A program made the position numbers and the translations under genes. Below are positions 8,237 through 13,312 of a stretch of DNA of 13,775 nt, one piece after another. Each line of letters begins with the position of its first letter. The stretch's first letter is position 1. The stretch lies in NCBI GenBank assembly GCA_947372405.1, contig CANBTO010000072.1, forward strand, positions 1 through 13,775. The letters run 5' to 3'. Origin of the DNA: Verrucomicrobiaceae bacterium. GTDB taxonomy: Bacteria; Verrucomicrobiota; Verrucomicrobiae; Verrucomicrobiales; Akkermansiaceae. A model generated the notes under the pieces. The model was given only the letters and a program-made list of their open reading frames with translations, was not told the origin of the DNA and made no database searches.

Positions 8237-8395
8237 GATTTCCTGCGTGGTTCTGGTTTTGCATGGGGACAAACCGGAGCGACGACGAGGAAACCTCGCT
8301 GAAGCTTTTCTCCGGAGCTGACCCGATAAATTTTCCCTGTGTTAAATGGTCCGTCGCTGATGGGAATAGGCGCCGGACCGCATTGCGGGGCGGCG
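8237..8395 (-). promoter_or_regulatory. Predicted structured leader of the str-S10 operon
   Basis: This is the region between the candidate -10 box and the rpsL start. Read on the minus strand it has a 6-bp stem GGTCCG/CGGACC (8348-8353 with 8374-8379, 20-nt loop). Further down is a nested structure in which CCGGAG and CTCCGG (8274-8279 with 8310-8315) enclose a small hairpin CGAGG-TTT-CCTCG (8286-8298). No ORF or riboswitch that I recognise is present. Autogenous control by a ribosomal protein is inferred only. Confidence 0.45.
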
Positions 8396-8423
8396 AACAT
8401 AGGAGTCGAACCCGACCTGACAA
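8396..8423 (-). promoter_or_regulatory. Candidate sigma70-type promoter for rpsL operon
   Basis: On the minus strand, TTGTCA (8423-8418, 5 of 6 to the -35 consensus) is followed after 16 bp by TATGTT (8401-8396, 4 of 6 to the -10 consensus). It lies about 160 bp upstream of rpsL and downstream of infA. It is the best promoter match in the 297-bp gap. Not proven; the spacing is 1 bp shorter than ideal. Confidence 0.5.
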
Positions 8424-8443
8424 GCCCTATTTTGCAAATAACC

Positions 8444-8461
8444 GGATTTTTTTCAAAATCC
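8444..8461 (-). other. Perfect 7-bp hairpin between infA and the rpsL promoter
   Basis: On the minus strand GGATTTT-GAAA-AAAATCC forms a perfect 7-bp stem with a GAAA tetraloop. It lies about 75 bp past the infA stop and just upstream of the candidate rpsL promoter. There is no separate T-run after it, so it is a weak candidate for the infA terminator. A second dyad, GGAACC/GGTTCC (8483-8488 with 8508-8513), lies between it and infA. Confidence 0.35.
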
Positions 8462-8533
8462 GCCGATTTCCGCCTTCCCTCGGGAACCAAAGCTCCTCCC
8501 TGCCCCCGGTTCCGGATGAAAATCCCCGCCCCC

Positions 8534-8749
8534 TCAATCCACGAGGCGCAGAATCCGGGCCGTATCAAAGTCATACGGGGTCATCTCCAGCACCACTTTA
8601 TCGTCCATGGAAAACACCACAGCATTGTCCGCAAGCCGCTTGGACAGGTGCGCAAGGATGATTTTCCCGTTCGGCAGCATGACCCGGTAAAGAACGGTGC
8701 CCCGGATCTCCAAAACCGTTCCGAGAGTGTGGATGGTAGCGTCCGGCAT
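8534..8749 (-). CDS. infA: Translation initiation factor IF-1, divergent
   Basis: IF-1 occupies the A site of the 30S subunit during initiation and is a single S1-type OB fold. The 71-residue protein aligns without gaps to the 72-residue E. coli IF-1: GTVLEIRGTVLYRVMLPNGK at residues 10-29, AHLS (33-36) and the diagnostic LEMTPYDFDTARILRL near the end. It differs where E. coli has the basic stretch KMRKNYIRI; here the aligned residues are RLADNAVVF, followed by acidic SMDDK. It also ends in Asp rather than a basic tail. It is therefore an IF-1 with altered 30S-contact residues, or one of two paralogues. It is alone, 297 bp upstream of rpsL on the same strand; whether it reads through into rpsL is unknown. 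Confidence 0.88.
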   Translation of the reverse strand: MPDATIHTLGTVLEIRGTVLYRVMLPNGKIILAHLSKRLADNAVVFSMDDKVVLEMTPYDFDTARILRLVD

Positions 8750-8798
8750 TGTGGTCCGGAAATTTCACCCCGGTTTTCCGCAGACGACAAGCCGGCAG

Positions 8799-8827
8799 CA
8801 TATAAAATTTCCTGTATATCCTGCCAT
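8799..8827 (-). promoter_or_regulatory. Candidate promoter for infA
   Basis: On the minus strand ATGGCA (8827-8822, 4 of 6 to TTGACA) and TATATG (8804-8799, 4 of 6 to TATAAT) are spaced by 17 bp, about 50 bp upstream of the infA ATG. A perfect 10-bp palindrome, CCATGCATGG (8824-8833), overlaps the -35 box. The 185-bp gap 8750-8934 holds no gene; it separates infA from the divergent lipoprotein gene. Confidence 0.4.
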
Positions 8828-8844
8828 GCATGGTAGGAGCTTGC

Positions 8845-8873
8845 TTGACGCGCGGCGCGGGAAGTTCAACTAT
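8845..8873 (+). promoter_or_regulatory. Possible promoter for the lipoprotein gene
   Basis: TTGACG (8845-8850) is followed after 17 bp by AACTAT (8868-8873), a poor -10 box. It is the only reasonable -35 hexamer upstream of the gene starting at 8935. Low confidence. Confidence 0.25.
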
Positions 8874-8934
8874 CTCACACCGACTTGCCACACGTCTCAA
8901 GACCAGCAACTTCCAACCCTCCCTTACTAAAACC

Positions 8935-9366
8935 ATGAATCTCCGCATCATTTCCGGATTCGCAGCCATCGTCTGCATCTCGCTGGCTGCCTGCCATCCC
9001 TACGACGAAAGCAAGAAAAAGCCCGTCAAAGGTCCGGACAAAACCGCCCCGACTGCTGATGAACTGAAGAAAAAGCAGGAGGAAGAGACCAAGAAAAAGC
9101 AGGAAGAGGAGCTCAAGAAGTCTCAGGAACCCTCCACTGGAACTACCACGAATCCAAACGGAAGCAATCCGACGGGCGACTTGCCCAAGCCTCCCGTGGA
9201 ACCGAAGCGCGACTACGCCTTCGCTCAAAAAGTCCCCGGCAAGGACGGCTTCGTCTTCAGCCCCTATAACAACAAAGTGGTGGACGTGCGCGATATTCCG
9301 AGCGGCACGCTCGTTCAGGACCCTACCTATCCTGCGGCCGAGAAAAAATATTTCCGCGTTCCCTGA
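8935..9366 (+). CDS. Predicted small lipoprotein with charged linker
   Basis: A 143-residue protein with a lipoprotein signal: MNLRIISGFAAIVCISLAAC, with the lipobox LAAC placing the modified cysteine at residue 20. Membrane anchoring is therefore likely, with the rest outside the cytoplasm. Residues 24-65 are Lys/Glu-rich (two similar KKKQEEE blocks, probably helical). Residues 66-90 form a Thr/Asn/Pro linker. The last 50 residues contain PGKDGFVFSPYNNKVVDVRD and IPSGTLVQDP and end KYFRVP, which looks like a small conserved domain. I associate this type of C-terminus with verrucomicrobial lipoproteins, but I cannot name a family or function. The start at 8935 is chosen because it gives the signal peptide at once; an earlier in-frame ATG at 8830 does not. 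A strong terminator follows. Confidence 0.85.
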   Translation: MNLRIISGFAAIVCISLAACHPYDESKKKPVKGPDKTAPTADELKKKQEEETKKKQEEELKKSQEPSTGTTTNPNGSNPTGDLPKPPVEPKRDYAFAQKVPGKDGFVFSPYNNKVVDVRDIPSGTLVQDPTYPAAEKKYFRVP

Positions 9367-9403
9367 GGGTTCGTCTTCCCGGTCACCCATTTCAGAAAAC
9401 CCG

Positions 9404-9433
9404 CCGGGTCCGGACCACTGGACCCGGTTTTTT
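9404..9433 (+). terminator. Strong intrinsic terminator after the lipoprotein gene
   Basis: A perfect 8-bp GC-rich stem, CCGGGTCC (9404-9411) with GGACCCGG (9420-9427) and an 8-nt loop, is followed at once by six Ts (9428-9433). It ends only 6 bases before the tyrA start codon at 9440. Confidence 0.92.
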
Positions 9434-9439
9434 ATTCGA

Positions 9440-10315
9440 ATGAGCGCGGATTTTCCCAACATCTCGATCCTCGGCGGCGGCCTGCTCGGCGGCTCGCTCG
9501 CCCTCGCCTTGAAACATGTGGAGCACCCACCGTCCGTGAAACTCTGGGCCCGCAGACAGGCCGTCGCGGACGCCGCCACAACGATGGGAATCCGCGGAGC
9601 CACCTCGGATCTAACAGAGGCAGTGGCCGGAGCGGACCTGCTCGTGCTCGCCGTGCCGGTGGGCTCGATGCCCGTTCTCGTTTCCCAAGCGATCGACGCC
9701 GGCCTTCCAGCCGGCTGCCTGATCACCGACGTGGGCAGCGTGAAAAGCGTCCCGCACAGCAGCATCGGCCCCATCCTGGCCGGACGTCATCTCGACTTCA
9801 TCGGCAGCCACCCGATGGCGGGTTCCGAACAAGGCGGCATACAGGCCGCAGCGGCGAGTTTGTTCCAAAACGCCGCCTGCCTGCTCACCAACGACGGCGA
9901 TGTGTCTTCCGACAAGTGCGCCGCCCTCGAACGCTTCTGGCAAAACGTCGCCTGCCGCACCACGTGGATGAGCGCCGCCGCACACGACGAACTCGTGGCC
10001 CGCATCAGCCACCTGCCGCACATCATCGCCGCCAGCGCCGCGAACATCTGCCTGAAAAACCCGGCCGACGGGAATTTCGGCGGCGGTGGACTGCGGGACA
10101 CCACCCGCGTCGCTTCGGGGAACCCGGAGATGTGGGCGGAAATCCTGACCGAAAACCGCGAGGCCCTCATCACTCCGCTGCGCGACACCATCGCAGACCT
10201 CACCCGCATCCTCCGCCTGCTCGAGGCCGGCGATCAAGAAGCGGCTCGACAATGGCTGGCCGCAGCCAAACATCAGCGCGATTTCCTCAACCCGCCCAAC
10301 ACGCAAGTTTCCTAA
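9440..10315 (+). CDS. tyrA: Prephenate dehydrogenase
   Basis: NAD(P)-dependent enzyme of tyrosine synthesis that converts prephenate to 4-hydroxyphenylpyruvate (or arogenate to tyrosine; the two are not separable here). The 291-residue protein has an N-terminal Rossmann motif ILGGGLLGGSLALAL (residues 10-24), the segment DVGSVK (97-102), the family hallmark IGSHPMAGSEQGG (121-133) and the active-site region HDELVARISHLPHIIAASAA (182-201). There is no chorismate mutase or ACT domain, so it is a monofunctional, short-type TyrA. It begins 6 bases after the T-run of a strong terminator, with no Shine-Dalgarno and no clear promoter. It is followed after 6 bp by aroA, and the two are almost certainly one transcript. 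Confidence 0.95.
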   Translation: MSADFPNISILGGGLLGGSLALALKHVEHPPSVKLWARRQAVADAATTMGIRGATSDLTEAVAGADLLVLAVPVGSMPVLVSQAIDAGLPAGCLITDVGSVKSVPHSSIGPILAGRHLDFIGSHPMAGSEQGGIQAAAASLFQNAACLLTNDGDVSSDKCAALERFWQNVACRTTWMSAAAHDELVARISHLPHIIAASAANICLKNPADGNFGGGGLRDTTRVASGNPEMWAEILTENREALITPLRDTIADLTRILRLLEAGDQEAARQWLAAAKHQRDFLNPPNTQVS

Positions 10316-10321
10316 CAAACC

Positions 10322-11674
10322 ATGTCGGAATTCCGAGTCAAAGCCATCACCAAACTCCACGCCGAATTCAGCGTCCCGGGCGACAAGAGCATGTCCCACC
10401 GCGCCGCCATTCTGGGCGGCCTTTCTAACGGAACCTGCACCATCCGCAATTTCCTTCCGAGTGAGGACTGCCTCAACACGCTCAACGCCATGAAGGCCCT
10501 CGGCGCCTCCTACGAGGTGCTCGACGAACTCGCCGGCTATGGCCCCGTCAACCTGCGCATCCACGGCCAGTCGATGAAGCTCAGCGCCCCCTCCGCTCCC
10601 ATCGACTGCGGGAATTCCGGCACCGGCATGCGCCTGCTCGCCGGTCTGTTAGCCGGTCAGCCGTTCACCTCGGAACTTTTCGGCGACGCCTCGCTCTCCT
10701 CGCGCCCGATGGGCCGCATCACCGTTCCGCTCGGCCAGATGGGCGCACACATCGAGACTCTTGGCGAGAAATCCGGCTGCGCTCCGCTGCGAATTCATCC
10801 CGCGAAGCTTTCGCCGATCACCTACGAAATGCCCGTCGCCAGCGCCCAGGTGAAAAGCGCCGTTCTGTTAGCAGGAATGTTCGCCGAAGGTAAAACCACC
10901 GTCATCCAGCCCGCAGAAACCCGCGACCACACCGAGCGCATGCTCGCATCGTTCCAGGTCAGCACGCGCCTCGAAGGCAAGGCCATCACGATCTATGGCG
11001 GACAAGTCCCGGAATCCTGCGATTTCACCGTGCCGGGCGACATTTCAAGCGCCGCCTTCTGGCTCGTCGCCGCCGCCGCCCTGCCCGGTTCGCGCCTTCT
11101 GCTCAAGGACGTCGGTCTCAACCCTACCCGCACCGCCGTGCTCAAAGTCCTCAGCCGCATGGGCGCGCACATGATGGACATCGTTCACCACTCCGAGGGC
11201 GAGCCCATCGGCAACATCGAGATCCACGGCGCCCCTCTGAAAGGCACCACCATCCTCGAAAGCGAGGTGCCGAATCTGATAGATGAAATCCCCGTGCTCG
11301 CCGTGGCCGCCGCCCTCGCGCAGGGCCGCACCGTCATCCGCAACGCCCGCGAACTGCGCGTCAAGGAAACCGACCGCATCTCCACCGTGGTGGACAACCT
11401 CCGCGCCATGGGTGCCGAGGTCCAGGAATTCGAGGACGGCATGGAAATCGAAGGCGGCCATCCGCTCCACGGCGCGGACATCGACAGCTTCGGCGATCAC
11501 CGCATCGCCATGGCCTTCGCCATCGCAGGACTCTTCGCGGAAGGCGAAACCATCATCCGCAACACCGAATGTGTGAACACCTCCTACCCCGGCTTCGCCC
11601 ACCATCTCGCGGCGATCCAACAGGAACGCTCGCACGCCGCCGATTTCGCACTGCCAACCGTTTCCAAGGCTTAA
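10322..11674 (+). CDS. aroA: 3-phosphoshikimate 1-carboxyvinyltransferase (EPSP synthase)
   Basis: Sixth step of the shikimate pathway: joins phosphoenolpyruvate and shikimate-3-phosphate to give EPSP. The 450-residue protein has the conserved motifs VPGDKSMSHRAAILGG (18-33), GNSGTGMRLLAG (97-108), DASLSSRPMGR (122-132), DEIP with the catalytic Asp (321-324), ELRVKETDRI (344-353) and GDHRIAMAFA (391-400). SAQVK (174-178) and NPTR (267-270) are signatures of class II EPSP synthases such as the CP4 enzyme. The residue matching CP4 Ala100, linked there to glyphosate tolerance, is Gly here. It shares a transcript with tyrA, giving two aromatic-pathway enzymes in tandem. The gene ends before a repeat-filled gap that separates it from cmk. 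Confidence 0.96.
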   Translation: MSEFRVKAITKLHAEFSVPGDKSMSHRAAILGGLSNGTCTIRNFLPSEDCLNTLNAMKALGASYEVLDELAGYGPVNLRIHGQSMKLSAPSAPIDCGNSGTGMRLLAGLLAGQPFTSELFGDASLSSRPMGRITVPLGQMGAHIETLGEKSGCAPLRIHPAKLSPITYEMPVASAQVKSAVLLAGMFAEGKTTVIQPAETRDHTERMLASFQVSTRLEGKAITIYGGQVPESCDFTVPGDISSAAFWLVAAAALPGSRLLLKDVGLNPTRTAVLKVLSRMGAHMMDIVHHSEGEPIGNIEIHGAPLKGTTILESEVPNLIDEIPVLAVAAALAQGRTVIRNARELRVKETDRISTVVDNLRAMGAEVQEFEDGMEIEGGHPLHGADIDSFGDHRIAMAFAIAGLFAEGETIIRNTECVNTSYPGFAHHLAAIQQERSHAADFALPTVSKA

Positions 11675-11701
11675 GCTCACAGTCACCATGCGGAAGTATC
11701 G

Positions 11702-11793
11702 ACCACAGATTGCACGGATTACGCAGATGGTTTCATATCAAATTACCGCATCCCGATCTCTTCCTCCTCTGTGTAATTTGTGAAATCTGTGGT
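11702..11793. repeat. Large imperfect inverted repeat, probably a dispersed element
   Basis: Left arm 11702-11727 (ACCACAGATTGCACGGATTA...) pairs with right arm 11768-11793 (...TGTGAAATCTGTGGT): 22 Watson-Crick pairs, three G-T pairs and one mismatch over 26 positions, with a 40-bp loop. Each arm has internal near-repeats with an ACAGATT core. The ACCACAGATTNCACAGATTACACAGA type of sequence is, to my knowledge, common between genes in several verrucomicrobial genomes. It fills most of the 137-bp aroA-cmk gap and may act as a hairpin in RNA, but there is no T-run. Confidence 0.75.
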
Positions 11794-11811
11794 TCAACTC
11801 TTAATACTTGG

Positions 11812-12474
11812 ATGAACACGCCTCCCGCTCCCTACTTCGCCATCGCCATCGACGGCCCCGCCGCCTCCGGCAAGAGCACGCTCGCCCGCGAACTCTCGAA
11901 ACGCCTCGGCCTCGTCATGGTGAACTCGGGTGCGATGTACCGCGCCATCACATGGAAAACCCTCCAGGAAAACATCGATCCCCACGACACTGCCGCAGTC
12001 ATCTCTTTGTTAGACCGCATCGAGATCCACTGCTGCAAGGACGGCATGATGTCCACCATCACCATCGACGGCGTCGATCCCGGAAACGCCCTGCGCGGCG
12101 AGGCCATCAATGCCAACGTCTCCACCATTTCCGCCATCCCCGAGGTCCGCAAAAAACTCATCTGCCTCCAGCGCGGCTACCTCGCCCACTCCAGCCTCGT
12201 CATGGAAGGCCGGGACATCGGCTCCGTCGTGTTTCCGGACACGCCATTCAAGATCTACGTCGATGCCGATGAATCCGTGCGCGCCACCCGCCGCGCCGAC
12301 ATGGGCGAGGTGGATTCCGTCGCCAAGCGCGATGCAGCGGACAGCAAGCGCAGCACCGCACCGCTCATCGTCGCCGATGGCGCGGCCATCCTCGACACCT
12401 CCCACCACACCATCGAATCCGGCGTCGCCGCCGCCATCGATATCCTGAAGCACCAGGGTCTGGAGATCGCGTAA
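11812..12474 (+). CDS. cmk: Cytidylate (CMP) kinase
   Basis: Transfers phosphate from ATP to CMP or dCMP for nucleic acid and lipid precursor synthesis. The 220-residue protein has the P-loop DGPAASGKST (14-23), the NMP-binding motif NSGAMYRA (38-45), MEGRDIGSVVFPD (131-143), KIYVDAD (147-153) and RDAADSKRSTAPL (173-185), then AILDTS. The lid between RRAD (160-163) and RDAAD (173-177) has only about 10 residues, clearly shorter than in typical bacterial CMP kinases. The ATG at 11812 is chosen over a longer frame beginning at 11569, which would overlap aroA and read through the inverted repeat. In many bacteria cmk follows aroA; here the order is kept but an inverted repeat intervenes. Confidence 0.95.
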   Translation: MNTPPAPYFAIAIDGPAASGKSTLARELSKRLGLVMVNSGAMYRAITWKTLQENIDPHDTAAVISLLDRIEIHCCKDGMMSTITIDGVDPGNALRGEAINANVSTISAIPEVRKKLICLQRGYLAHSSLVMEGRDIGSVVFPDTPFKIYVDADESVRATRRADMGEVDSVAKRDAADSKRSTAPLIVADGAAILDTSHHTIESGVAAAIDILKHQGLEIA

Positions 12475-12573
12475 GGGGCGCGACACTCCTGTCGCACCTT
12501 TTAACAAGCCGGGCGAATGAGGTGGCTCGTTTCATCCTCCCTCCATGCGCTTGGGCGACAAGAGTGTCGCCCC
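12475..12573. repeat. Paired GCGACA/TGTCGC palindromes after cmk
   Basis: Two short palindromes lie in the cmk-to-next-gene gap: GCGACA-CTCC-TGTCGC (12480-12495) and GGGCGACA-AGAG-TGTCGCCC (12553-12572). They are also inverted copies of each other (GGGGCGCGACACTCCTGTCGC at 12475-12495 against 12553-12573), so the whole 99-bp block could fold into one long hairpin. This looks like a dispersed REP-type element rather than a gene. Confidence 0.7.
12480..12502 (+). terminator. Possible terminator for cmk within the repeat
   Basis: The first palindrome, GCGACA-CTCC-TGTCGC, is followed by ACC and then TTTT (12499-12502), 5 bp after the cmk stop. The T-run is short and offset, so termination is plausible but not certain. 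The second palindrome could serve the convergent gene on the minus strand. Confidence 0.45.
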
Positions 12574-12581
12574 TCCTTATT

Positions 12582-13295
12582 TCAAAGATCCGGCCATGCG
12601 ATCACCGGCTTCTCGCCACCCCAGATCGGATTCGCAGGATCAAGGATGTGTTTGCCGGATGAATCGATGACTTCGCCATTTTTGTTGATCGGCAGGACCA
12701 GAACGGTGCGGCCGCCACCCACCGTCAGGACAATGGCGTAGCCGTTGAAAGGCTTCGGATCGAAACGATCCGTGCCGGGAATCAGAGGAGTCACGACGAG
12801 TGGCCGCGCAGGATTGGATTTCGATGAAAGCCCGACGATATAGGAATAGCCGACCTCTCCTTTTTCCAAAGCATGCGCAGGGTCGAACACATTGTCGGGT
12901 CTGTGAGTTTCCGGAATACGTGCGTAAAACGGTGTTTCGGAGTGAATCATCTGCGCGGCAATCAACTGCCGGAAATAGTCGTTGGAGGTTTCGGTTCCGA
13001 GTTGCACCGAACTCCCGGATTGTTCGCGCACCAAGTTGATGGTGCTGGCGTCGGGAAACTTTCCGTATGCCGAATCAAATTCCAGCAAGAAGCACGACAT
13101 GGATCTGAGGTCGTTTCGCGCCTCCGTGATGGCGGCCTTGTTGCGATGAACCCGAATGGCATTGCCCATCATGACGATCACAGCCACCACCGGTATGAAA
13201 CCCAAGCTCCGTAGCGCCCACCACTTTCTTCGCGACCGCAGCGCTTCAGGTGATGGCGGAGGAGCCGGAACATTCGGAGGTGGCTGTGGAAGCAT
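12582..13295 (-). CDS. Pseudopilin-like membrane-anchored protein, tandem copy 1
   Basis: A 237-residue protein of unknown function. It has a proline-rich N-terminus (MLPQPPPNVPAPPPSPEALR), a basic stretch (RSRRKWW), one hydrophobic segment at about 31-46 (LGFIPVVAVIVMMGNAI), then a helix with EARNDLRSMSCFLLEFDSAY followed by GKFPD. That spacing, a membrane helix, an amphipathic helix and a YGKFP turn, resembles type II secretion G-type pseudopilins, but the GFTLIE-type prepilin peptidase site is missing. The C-terminal part has PLIPGTDRFDPKPFNG and ends AWPDL. The start at 13295 leaves a 17-bp gap after the upstream paralogue; an ATG at 13328 would overlap it by 16 bp and has no support from homology. 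It converges on cmk across a repeat block. Confidence 0.8.
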   Translation of the reverse strand: MLPQPPPNVPAPPPSPEALRSRRKWWALRSLGFIPVVAVIVMMGNAIRVHRNKAAITEARNDLRSMSCFLLEFDSAYGKFPDASTINLVREQSGSSVQLGTETSNDYFRQLIAAQMIHSETPFYARIPETHRPDNVFDPAHALEKGEVGYSYIVGLSSKSNPARPLVVTPLIPGTDRFDPKPFNGYAIVLTVGGGRTVLVLPINKNGEVIDSSGKHILDPANPIWGGEKPVIAWPDL

Positions 13296-13312
13296 GGTCG
13301 TGAATTGTTGGA

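Noticed and set aside
8390..8461. A tRNA-like T-arm on the minus strand (GGGTTCGACTCC) upstream of rpsL
   Set aside because: The loop matches TTCGACT, but the T-stem pairs at only three positions, no acceptor-stem partner exists at the expected distance and no D-arm or anticodon stem is seen. The segment is better explained as promoter spacer.
9611..10564. A 317-codon open frame on the minus strand opposite tyrA and aroA
   Set aside because: Fully overlapped by two genes with intact catalytic motifs; no recognisable domain.
11569..11811. Longer cmk start that would overlap the end of aroA
   Set aside because: The extension runs through the end of aroA and the inverted repeat and adds no kinase sequence; the P-loop sits at the normal distance from the ATG at 11812.
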